Part shown: positions 56,140 to 64,000 of the stretch, piece after piece | Layout of the letters: each line of letters begins with the position of its first letter | Position numbering within the stretch: the stretch's first letter is position 1 | Assembly (NCBI GenBank): GCA_001695595.3 | Contig: MBPM02000018.1 | Location: forward strand, 806,001 to 870,000 | Source: Plasmopara viticola | Lineage: Eukaryota > Oomycota > Peronosporomycetes > Peronosporales > Peronosporaceae | Length of the DNA: 64,000 bases | Direction of reading: 5' to 3' | Position numbers and translations under genes: made by a program | Notes under the pieces: model-generated | The model's input: the letters and a program-made list of their open reading frames with translations, nothing else | What the model was told of the DNA's origin: nothing | Database searches by the model: none

Positions 56140-59100
56140 ATGACGCCTTCCCGGTCATCTTTGGACGTGTCGTCTTCCACTTCATCAGACTTAAACGATG
56201 AGTCAATCGACTCCGATTCATCGTCCAAAGTCGAGTCAACAGACTCTGCGACGTCGACTGTTCAACGTCGAGCCACGCGTGTCTTGCGACGTCGATGGAA
56301 AAAACCTCGACTTCAATCGATTAGCAAGAATGCATTGTTCCCACGAGCTAAACGTGCGTCCACTTCGCTCTGGACGACGCGCGAGAAACAATTTGAAAAG
56401 TTCCGTGCGAGCCTCTTGTCCATGCCCGTTCCTGAAGGAGTCGGGCGTGTTCAAAAGGCAAGAGGCTATTCGCTCCACATCATGTCGGTTCTCAATTGGG
56501 TACTACCCGACTGTCTGTTGCTATCTTCTGCAATTCCAGCGGCCAATGTGCCGAATGGAAGCGACAGCGAGAGTGAAGAACCTCTTTTGACCTTGGGCGT
56601 CCACGTGAGTTTGTTCCATGCAGAGTCCAAGCGCTTCTTTGGAAATACGTGGGTCAGTCCAGAGCTTGCAGTCGATCCTTTTGCAATCAAACAGACCCGA
56701 GATGCAAAGGACGGCACGCTGCGGTACGTCCTTGAAAACGTACGTCTCAACTTTCGTGCGTACTTTATCTCGGACATTGTAGATACCAACTGCGTTGGAG
56801 TTCTAGAACTCGTGGCGTCTGAGAAGGACCCGGACTCAAAGGCAACCGTTCAAGTGGTGGGTTGTGGCTGGACGCTCCTTCCGCTTTTCGCAAGTCAACA
56901 ACCGGTCCAGAATGGCATCACCCACGATTCTGACGCCGTTTCGACCGCTTTCTCCATGAACACAAGCGGAGACTCGGTCAGTGTTTTTACGGGAAGTCCT
57001 CGCGTACTGTGGGAACTCGACCCGGAGGTTTGGAGTGCTCACGACAAGTACGACGGAAGCAAGTTTTACTACCAGCTCGGCCAGTACGATCCAATGCTTA
57101 GTGTCGCGACTTTTGTTCGGAAAAATGAGCTCGTGGGCGCTTTGGATTTGATTCCAGGCTTAAAGAGTAGCAACTTGGCCAACCTTGACGTGGGCAATAA
57201 ACCCGAAGCGTTGCTGCAAGACGACGAAGACGCAAGCTATGAAGAAACGCTGGCATCGTTTGCCAGGCTTGCGTCGCTTGTGCCCAAGTCAATCCAAGTC
57301 GAAGAACCGTTCGAGCTGAACGTCATTGCTACGCGCGTGGCTGTCAATCTGCGCGATGAGATTGAAGCAAATCTCGTCGCTCGGTTGAAAATCAGTCGCA
57401 AAGCCATGTACGAAGGCGCGATCAGTGTGGAAGGTGAAGTGTCTGCTCGAGTCCTTAAGGTGGCTCTTCACAATGGACGGTGCTTTCGAACTCGACAGTT
57501 TACCGTGCCACTCAAGGCTCATCCGAATGGAGGCGACACGCTCTTTTGTATTCGCAACCACTCCAAGCTGCGTGGGTTTGTCTTCCATCCAAACATGGCA
57601 ATCGTAGTCGTGCTGCAGTACACAGTTCATTTTCGGATCATCTGGCCGTCAAAATTAAAGCAGCAAGCTCTCGAAGCGGGTAAACCTTCGCTTTCCGAAG
57701 AAGACGTGGTCTTGGTGACGATGGGTGCCCGAGCAGTTGTCCCTAGTGATGGAAAGAAGTTGTATCTGTACGACAAGTGCCATCTCGCGACGATCGATTC
57801 TGCAGAACCACTGACCATGCTAGAAGGCGTGCCGTTACAAGAGCAGGAAGAGCGGCGTCGTGTTCTTCACGTCGACTTTCTCTCGGGCACGCCATGTCGC
57901 CCATACTCGGACAATGCATTATACACGCCACCCGATCAATTGACAAGGGTGCTTCACGACCACGAGGTTCAAGACTCGTTTGCCTTTTGTGACTTGAAGA
58001 TTACGATAGATGATGAGATTGCAAGTACGAAGCAAGCCAGAGAGCAAGTATCGCGTCCGTCATCACCCCATTTAGACGCGAGAGAGAAGGAGAAGGACAC
58101 TGCTTTGCTGGCTCGAACCTTTAACGCGCTGGCTACGTTTTCAAAGAAAAAGAAAAAGGCACTTGCAAAAGCGTCGTCAGTACTCAAGAAGCAGGTGAAA
58201 CGACCTGCTGTTCCCACGCCACAAGTCCTGGATGCTCCAACGTCTGAGCTGAGTCGTGCATCCAAGACGCTTTTAACTCGATACGGCTACATGGAGTCGC
58301 ACGACAAGCCACCAGGTTCTCCACCTAACAATCAAAAGACACACGACACAAGCTCGAGCCGCAAGAAAGTTGAGCTTGTAGCTAAATCCATTGAGATTGA
58401 GCTGAACGATCCATTCAAGGCAAATGAAGTTCGGTTTCATTTTGCAGCTTATAAAGCTCTTGGGCCCGGGACGCAACAGAGCCCGGTCCCGTCGCGCGTG
58501 TACTTTACCTTTCAGTTTTACCATTTTCCTGCCACGCGCTCCGAGACGTTGCGTTTGAGCAAAGCTTTTAGTAATGGAGCAAGCGACGACACACATACGT
58601 TCCTCTTGATGCGCGACGCTTTGGCTAATAAACCAGCAATGGCGATCCAATTTGACGTCGACACGACTGCAAGCATGAATCCTCTCGAGACACGTCACTT
58701 TGCCGAGTACTTGAAGTGGCACAACTTGTACGTGGATGTGTGGGATGCCGACAGTCTCTTTCAGCTTGGAACACTTGTCATTCCGCTCCATGAACTGCTT
58801 CGACAGGGCAATAATGTCAAGAAATTCCAAGCTGAAGTCGATATTTTGCCACCACTGGAAGCCACGATCGGGTCTCGAGAGGACAATGTCTTTACCTTTC
58901 CAGACACAACAACGAGATCGGATAGATCGAGCATCGGAAGGATCCAACTTCTTATGAGCTGCTATGGAGTCAAGGGAGAGCATTTTTTCGATCAACACGC
59001 GACGGACGCTGACCAAGGGACGACAGAGCAGACTGACAAGCTGCAGCCTCAAAAGTCCAAGCATCGCGTTCGTGCTCGTACGCTTGTCGAATCAAACCCT

Positions 59101-62100
59101 GAGCTCTATCGCCTTTTGTCTCAAGAAGGTTTTTATAGCGAGAAAACGATGAAGGATCTTCAGAAACGGAAGACATTGCAGCGACGTCCGCGTCAACGTT
59201 TCAGCAATGCATCGACCCTGACACCAAAGGAGATTGCCATTCTATGCGATCTTTTCAAATCACGTAAAACTGATGAAAGTAGCTCAAGTGGAACCAACGC
59301 GACGCGAATCAAGTGTGATATCGAGGGTAAAACGGGGTTGCTAGCTCTTTTATCACTGCGACCATCCGACGCGATTTCTACAGAGGCTAAACCGGCTGAG
59401 AAGTTGCGGGTAGCTGTTTCTGATCATCATACACCCACGAAGGAAAAGAACCCAACCAACGCCGCTACGTGCAACCATGAACTGCGCTTAAAGCGCGTCT
59501 TGAATCTAATACGACAGAACCACGTTATCTTAGCCGATGCGTTCGCCGTGATGGATAAAAATCAAGACGGCTTCGTGTCTTTGGACGAGTTTATCAAGGC
59601 AATGCGCTCACTCGGTGCAGTGTTTGAAGATTTATCCGATGAAGACTTGAAGCTTCTGGGTGATTCGCTGGATACGAATCAAGACGGCAAGATTGCGTAC
59701 CGTGAGTTAGAGCAGTTTGTCAAGAAGCCTACCCGATTGTCGCGAATAGAGTGGCACAATCATATTAAACAGATCGTTGAACGTGCAATGGAAAAAGGCA
59801 TTCGTGTTCATCACGTGTTTACCGAGCTAGACGTCTCAAAAGATGGGAGGCTATCGTACGATGAGTTTGAGCGTGGACTGAATCAGTTGGGGATTACTAC
59901 AGACACTGACAAGGAAGGTGTGCAAAGTCTACTAACGGAACTGGATCTAGACCACGATGGCACTATTTCGTACACAGAGTTCTTAGAGTCTTTGGGGATA
60001 TCCATCGAAGCAAACAAACAAGAAGTGGTCAAAGAAACCGTTCAAAATGTGACTGAGGACGTTCGTGAGATTATTAATCGGTTGAAGAAGGAAGGGATTA
60101 GTTTTCGAGAAATCTTTGAACATTTCGATACGGATCGAAACGGTATTTTATCGGTTGAGGAGTTTTCGAAGGCTTTGTACAAACTCATGCAACTTGATGA
60201 GAAGGGGGACAATACACTGAAAGCATTTGAACGAGATGCTGTGACGGAATATGTAAAACTGATCAACGGTAATGGAGATCAGAGAATTGATTACCGTGAG
60301 TTCTTGACAGCTTGTGGTGTAGCGGCTACAGATGTGGAACGAGAGACAGCTCAATTTACGCAAGCAGCTCGCCTCCAGGCAGAACGAAAGCTTATCAAGC
60401 TGATAGGCCAAGCCATGGCTGGTGGCATGACTATCCAGCAAGTATTTGACCACTTTGACGCAAATTTAGACGGTTCGATTTCGCTTTCCGAATTTCAACA
60501 GAGTCTTGAGAAACTCTTTGCGCCGCACGAAATGAGTGCCGAGGACGCGCAACTTATTGCTGCTCGCTTTGACTCAAATCAAGACGGCATGATCTCGAAA
60601 CGCGAGTTTCAGGACTTGTGTATCGAATTAGAGAAAAAGCAGCAGGCTTTGGCTGCATACTTTGTTCCCCACTTGAACAAACTATCGAGCTTGTCGGCCA
60701 GAACGGCAGAAAAGTCTTGGATATCGTTTTGCCAGGAAGAAGTTGGAGTCGCTGTACAAGAGGTCGCTACAAAAGTGATGCCGTTGATGTCGTACTTTGG
60801 CTTCGTGAGCGAAGATGGCAGTGTGGACGTAGACGAACTCAGAGCTCTGTGCTTATTAGTGCATTCTGCTACGTCAAGGTTGAAAGTAGGCAGAGATGCC
60901 GCTGTGAAGCGACTACGGATGCTTTTATTGAAAGCGAAAAGTCAAGGAGTGGACGTAAAAGCAAGTTTTGCGCACTTTGATGCAAACGGAGACGGTGGTG
61001 TGACGCGAGTGGAGCTCACGCGCGGGCTAGAAGCGCTCGGATGCTTCAAAGACATGAAAGGTGCTGAATTTGACGTGCTATGGGAGCAACTGGACCAAGA
61101 TGGCAGTGGAAAGATCGACTTCAGCGAGTTTCGGGCTCTTTTGACGGACAGAGAGCGTGTTGTTGATGAAGAGAAAGAAATCGTAGAGCCGCGTTCAATT
61201 GTTTTTTCTGACCGTCAGCGCACGGAGGAGAAATTTCGACAGCTGCTTCTTCATGCTGAGGCAAGTGGAGTCGATGTGACTAAGTGTTTTGCTCATTTTG
61301 ATGCCGACCAAAACGGAGTCATTACGACCCAAGAATTTGTCGTTGCTTTCAAGCAGCTTCCAGGATTTGAAGACGTTTCTGATGAAGAGATTGTGTCGCT
61401 TGTTAAAATACTTGACGAGGATGATAGTGGAAGTGTGTCGCGCAAGGAATTTGAAGCATTTCTTAGAAATTCGATGCACTCAGTTGCTGATGAAAATGAG
61501 GTACAAAATGAACGAAATACAACTCGTATTGCAACAAGCAAGGCTTCAGATGATGCTTTGAAAAGTACTGATCCGATCTACGCAGAGACGAAACAAGTAG
61601 ATGATACGTCAGACAAAGACGATATTGAAACAGGAAGAGGAAGTGAAGCAGGTCCTATGGCAGTAGAATCTTCTTGTAAAAGCATGGAAAGAGAAGATTC
61701 TGAACCAAAAGATAGTATTTTATCCAGAGATAAGGCTGATGTCCTTGGAGAAAAGATTGATAGCGATTTAAACGGCAGCGGAAAAGGAAGGGTTGTGACA
61801 GATAATCCACCCGTGAAACTTACATTATCTGCTCGTTCGTCGTCTGATGAAGCTGTTGACCGGCCGGTACAGCGAACAGAGACTGAGTTGGATGTTCTTT
61901 CACATGCCACATCGGTTTTGACCCACGAGGCAACAAGAGGACTATCACAATTGAAGCAGCTACTTCAAAAAGCGATTGAAAAGGGTGTAGCTGTGCAACA
62001 GTCTTTCAATCATTTTGACAAGAAAAGTAAGGGTATCGTGGCGTACGATGAATTCATGACGGGACTGCGCGAATTAGGTCACGACTTTCTCAGCCTTTCC

Positions 62101-64000
62101 GATACCGCCATCATCGCTATGGCTAAAACGCTTGACGGCAAGCAACAAAATGGACTCTGTGTCGAAGACTTGATCGCTTTTCTAACAGTTTCGGACGGAA
62201 AAAGTAGTCTAGCTTCTAAAACTGAGTCATTGAACACTCGAAATCGCTCGAATGCAAACGTAACTTCGATACAAGAACAACCCTCTGACACTGAATGCTC
62301 TCGAACAACAACAGACACTATTCAAGAGATCGAAAGAAAAGTTGAGAATCCGTCATTTCAAGCCGCTCCAAAGAATGGGCTATCACTTGCAGATGGTCTT
62401 GCGTGCAATTATACCTTCCACAGTAATCCTGAAATTCGAGCTGTCGAGTTAAAGCTTCGTCAGAGTGCTTTGGAAGCTTATCAGCGAGGTATTTTGCCGC
62501 TCCGACTCGTGTCTAGAATTCTAGAAGAAGCTGAAGATCGTCGTGGTCGAATTCCTGGAGGTACCGGTCGCGAACGAAAGAAGCGCAGCGAATTGCTTCG
62601 AGTGGAATTTCTTCAAGTCTTGATGGAACTTGGCTTCACGTTGCTTTCTGATCAAGATGAAGATGACGAGATGGAAAATCGTGGAGGAATGTACCAGCAT
62701 GTACCAAAAATGAACGATCATTTGTACGCCCGACAAATAGAACGACTGGCACGGTACAGGAAACACGTTAAAAGCGACAGCAACAAAGCCCACAAACAAC
62801 TTTTACGTGCTGCCGCTAAGACTACAAAACGTCAACACGACGATGATCAGCAAGCCGAAGACAGTCTTCGTCGGTTTGACGATGAAAAGACGCAATTGTT
62901 GCGTGTCTTGTCATATTACCGCGATGGACACAAGAAATCGCTCGTGTATTCGCTCCTTCGTAGACAAGTCACAATTTCTCTCACGCTGTTCCCGTCGTTT
63001 GGCAATCTTTTGTTCTTTGAACTTCCGTTGACAAATCCATTCACTCACAACGATCGTTTCAAGATCGAACTCCTATTACCGTCATCTCGAGACCTTGCAG
63101 TCATCGTGGACCTTGAAATCGTACGCAATAGTGACGAATGGACATTTTATCGGGACAATCTCCCACTTGCCTATGGCAATGTCGTTTCAAACGCTCATAT
63201 TGAAGACGAAATGATTGACGATCACGACGAAGTAGTGCTAGAAGCCAAGGACGAGCTTCAGATTCCATTGCGTCTACGGTGGCTGGATACAAAACCTCGG
63301 CATGCCAATCGAGACGCCACAGTGCCTGTCTCAATTGTCATTAAAAGCTGCTCACTTGGTCACACGGTTGCCCTCTATAAGATTGAGTTGCACCCGCAAC
63401 CGTTTACGTGTCATCGCGTCTTGCGCTTTTCTCATCCTGCGTCGTCCATTTGGCGGTGGAAAGTGAAGTACCCACGTGGCAAATTCATCGTTTGCTTGGA
63501 CCCTAGTGTGGCCATGGAAGAAGTACGGAATGGACAAGACGACCTGTATAATACTGGTCTCGTAAGCTTTAAATGCCGCGTCGGCGACTACCCGGCCTTA
63601 CAAACATTCTTTATTGTACTGTACGACGACCAGTACTATGCACGGGTGTATCAGGTATGGCAGGTTCACATCCAATCGAAACTACGGGTCGATATGCATG
63701 CTATTTTAGGACAGACTGTGCGACATGAGCTCGTGATTAAAGATGATCGAATTATAGCGAATCAAAAAGAACGACGCCATGTGATGTGCTTCACACCAAT
63801 GCACCACCGCAACGTGATGCAATTTCGACCTGCGCAAGTGTTTACACTGGTACCTCAAGCGTTTAATCGCATTGAAGTTGCCTTTTGTACCGTAGAGACT
63901 GGAGCCGACTCGGAGATGGTGGTCCTTGTGAACCTCGTGGATGTCGACACACACGAACTTGTCGGTGCGTGGAGTATTCACGTGACACTCGCTCTTCCTG
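56140..64000 (+). CDS. NPHP4: Nephrocystin-4 homologue with an inserted EF-hand array (partial, 3' end outside window)
   Basis: A single open frame of 2,620 codons without a stop or intron from the ATG at 56140 (in-frame TAG at 56104 upstream) to the window edge. NPHP4 is a scaffold of the ciliary transition zone. Family matches occur at both ends: GSPRVLW (residue 285; human GTPRALL), YFTFQFYHFP (788; human YFTFQFYRFP), DVWDADSLFQLG and LHELLRQG (866-890; human DVWDGDSLLLIG, MKHLLRQG), NPFTHNDRF and SSRDLAVIVD (about 2299-2325) and NLVDVDTHELVGAW (2598; human NLVDVDCHQLVASW). Between these, residues about 1139-2010 hold around 15 EF-hand loops absent from animal NPHP4. From the human C-terminus, probably only 130-180 codons lie beyond the window. 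The N-terminus (1-120) is Ser- and Arg-rich. A working copy implies flagellated stages, which is inference. Confidence 0.9.
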   Translation, partial: MTPSRSSLDVSSSTSSDLNDESIDSDSSSKVESTDSATSTVQRRATRVLRRRWKKPRLQSISKNALFPRAKRASTSLWTTREKQFEKFRASLLSMPVPEGVGRVQKARGYSLHIMSVLNWVLPDCLLLSSAIPAANVPNGSDSESEEPLLTLGVHVSLFHAESKRFFGNTWVSPELAVDPFAIKQTRDAKDGTLRYVLENVRLNFRAYFISDIVDTNCVGVLELVASEKDPDSKATVQVVGCGWTLLPLFASQQPVQNGITHDSDAVSTAFSMNTSGDSVSVFTGSPRVLWELDPEVWSAHDKYDGSKFYYQLGQYDPMLSVATFVRKNELVGALDLIPGLKSSNLANLDVGNKPEALLQDDEDASYEETLASFARLASLVPKSIQVEEPFELNVIATRVAVNLRDEIEANLVARLKISRKAMYEGAISVEGEVSARVLKVALHNGRCFRTRQFTVPLKAHPNGGDTLFCIRNHSKLRGFVFHPNMAIVVVLQYTVHFRIIWPSKLKQQALEAGKPSLSEEDVVLVTMGARAVVPSDGKKLYLYDKCHLATIDSAEPLTMLEGVPLQEQEERRRVLHVDFLSGTPCRPYSDNALYTPPDQLTRVLHDHEVQDSFAFCDLKITIDDEIASTKQAREQVSRPSSPHLDAREKEKDTALLARTFNALATFSKKKKKALAKASSVLKKQVKRPAVPTPQVLDAPTSELSRASKTLLTRYGYMESHDKPPGSPPNNQKTHDTSSSRKKVELVAKSIEIELNDPFKANEVRFHFAAYKALGPGTQQSPVPSRVYFTFQFYHFPATRSETLRLSKAFSNGASDDTHTFLLMRDALANKPAMAIQFDVDTTASMNPLETRHFAEYLKWHNLYVDVWDADSLFQLGTLVIPLHELLRQGNNVKKFQAEVDILPPLEATIGSREDNVFTFPDTTTRSDRSSIGRIQLLMSCYGVKGEHFFDQHATDADQGTTEQTDKLQPQKSKHRVRARTLVESNPELYRLLSQEGFYSEKTMKDLQKRKTLQRRPRQRFSNASTLTPKEIAILCDLFKSRKTDESSSSGTNATRIKCDIEGKTGLLALLSLRPSDAISTEAKPAEKLRVAVSDHHTPTKEKNPTNAATCNHELRLKRVLNLIRQNHVILADAFAVMDKNQDGFVSLDEFIKAMRSLGAVFEDLSDEDLKLLGDSLDTNQDGKIAYRELEQFVKKPTRLSRIEWHNHIKQIVERAMEKGIRVHHVFTELDVSKDGRLSYDEFERGLNQLGITTDTDKEGVQSLLTELDLDHDGTISYTEFLESLGISIEANKQEVVKETVQNVTEDVREIINRLKKEGISFREIFEHFDTDRNGILSVEEFSKALYKLMQLDEKGDNTLKAFERDAVTEYVKLINGNGDQRIDYREFLTACGVAATDVERETAQFTQAARLQAERKLIKLIGQAMAGGMTIQQVFDHFDANLDGSISLSEFQQSLEKLFAPHEMSAEDAQLIAARFDSNQDGMISKREFQDLCIELEKKQQALAAYFVPHLNKLSSLSARTAEKSWISFCQEEVGVAVQEVATKVMPLMSYFGFVSEDGSVDVDELRALCLLVHSATSRLKVGRDAAVKRLRMLLLKAKSQGVDVKASFAHFDANGDGGVTRVELTRGLEALGCFKDMKGAEFDVLWEQLDQDGSGKIDFSEFRALLTDRERVVDEEKEIVEPRSIVFSDRQRTEEKFRQLLLHAEASGVDVTKCFAHFDADQNGVITTQEFVVAFKQLPGFEDVSDEEIVSLVKILDEDDSGSVSRKEFEAFLRNSMHSVADENEVQNERNTTRIATSKASDDALKSTDPIYAETKQVDDTSDKDDIETGRGSEAGPMAVESSCKSMEREDSEPKDSILSRDKADVLGEKIDSDLNGSGKGRVVTDNPPVKLTLSARSSSDEAVDRPVQRTETELDVLSHATSVLTHEATRGLSQLKQLLQKAIEKGVAVQQSFNHFDKKSKGIVAYDEFMTGLRELGHDFLSLSDTAIIAMAKTLDGKQQNGLCVEDLIAFLTVSDGKSSLASKTESLNTRNRSNANVTSIQEQPSDTECSRTTTDTIQEIERKVENPSFQAAPKNGLSLADGLACNYTFHSNPEIRAVELKLRQSALEAYQRGILPLRLVSRILEEAEDRRGRIPGGTGRERKKRSELLRVEFLQVLMELGFTLLSDQDEDDEMENRGGMYQHVPKMNDHLYARQIERLARYRKHVKSDSNKAHKQLLRAAAKTTKRQHDDDQQAEDSLRRFDDEKTQLLRVLSYYRDGHKKSLVYSLLRRQVTISLTLFPSFGNLLFFELPLTNPFTHNDRFKIELLLPSSRDLAVIVDLEIVRNSDEWTFYRDNLPLAYGNVVSNAHIEDEMIDDHDEVVLEAKDELQIPLRLRWLDTKPRHANRDATVPVSIVIKSCSLGHTVALYKIELHPQPFTCHRVLRFSHPASSIWRWKVKYPRGKFIVCLDPSVAMEEVRNGQDDLYNTGLVSFKCRVGDYPALQTFFIVLYDDQYYARVYQVWQVHIQSKLRVDMHAILGQTVRHELVIKDDRIIANQKERRHVMCFTPMHHRNVMQFRPAQVFTLVPQAFNRIEVAFCTVETGADSEMVVLVNLVDVDTHELVGAWSIHVTLALP
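59554..62169 (+). repeat. EF-hand repeat array inside the NPHP4 homologue
   Basis: Twelve-residue calcium loops begin at protein residues 1139, 1178, 1231, 1269, 1330, 1376, 1440, 1478, 1555, 1614, 1652, 1721, 1759, 1960 and 1999. Most have the full D-x-D/N-x-D/N-G-x-I/V-x-x-x-E pattern (for example DKNQDGFVSLDE, DLDHDGTISYTE, DQDGSGKIDFSE). Weak ones are 1376 (starts N, Gln at position 6), 1555 (Phe at position 1), 1960 (lysine-rich) and 1999 (shifted Gly). Loops come in pairs 38-46 residues apart, as in normal two-EF-hand lobes. Most pairs are led by a helix ending G-[IV]-x-[VIF]-x3-F-x-[HE]-[FL]-D. This makes seven paired modules plus one lone degenerate loop. A Ser/Asp/Glu-rich linker (about 1780-1935) precedes the last pair. 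Confidence 0.88.

Noticed and set aside
58273..59064. 263-codon minus-strand open frame
   Set aside because: It lies wholly inside the NPHP4 frame on the other strand, has no domain, and is explained by codon bias of the real gene.
1..64000. CRISPR array, bacterial operons, rRNA genes
   Set aside because: No regularly spaced identical repeats, no ribosome-binding-site-led gene strings and no rRNA landmarks were seen. Introns show the DNA is eukaryotic.

Overview
The window looks like a chromosome piece from a peronosporalean oomycete (Phytophthora or a related downy mildew). The evidence is a small secreted protein with an RXLR motif followed by an acidic dEER-like stretch, very short GT-AG introns (55-79 nt) in otherwise nearly intronless genes, decayed Ty3/gypsy and Ty1/copia retroelements, and clear homologues of eukaryotic housekeeping and ciliary proteins. 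A largely open ciliary transition-zone gene suggests a lineage that still makes flagellated zoospores. No species call is possible from sequence reading alone.

Layout. 1-13.2 kb is gene-poor and AT-rich, with only degenerate tandem repeats and broken coding relics. A single RXLR-type effector gene sits alone at 13.2-13.6 kb (minus). 15.1-19.5 kb (minus) is a decayed large GTPase-like gene. 20.3-25.6 kb is a complete but dead gypsy element, coding on the minus strand between two 334-bp LTRs. 25.6-32.7 kb is gene-poor again, with a broken Thr/Pro-rich coding relic and a small secreted-peptide candidate. 32.8-39.7 kb is a compact island: an acidic small protein (+), RAD9 (-), UFL1 (+) and a FYVE/GAF protein (-), separated by only 70-100 bp. 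39.7-53.8 kb is gene-poor and holds a GC-rich block, a 73-bp tandem duplication and copia fragments in opposite orientations. 53.8-64 kb is a second compact island: an unrecognised probable mitochondrial protein in three exons (-), eIF3 subunit f in two exons (+), and the first 2,620 codons of a giant NPHP4 homologue (+) that runs off the window.

How the genes relate. The two islands hold conserved cellular functions: the DNA-damage clamp, UFMylation, translation initiation, phosphoinositide/GAF signalling and the cilium base. They are packed head-to-head or tail-to-tail with shared short promoters. The effector, transposons and relics lie in the expanded gene-poor parts, the 'two-speed' layout known for oomycete plant pathogens. 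The most unusual item is the NPHP4 homologue. Between its C2-like half and its C-terminal Ig/MSP-like half it carries a roughly 860-residue array of about 15 EF-hand loops, which suggests a calcium-sensing version of a ciliary scaffold.
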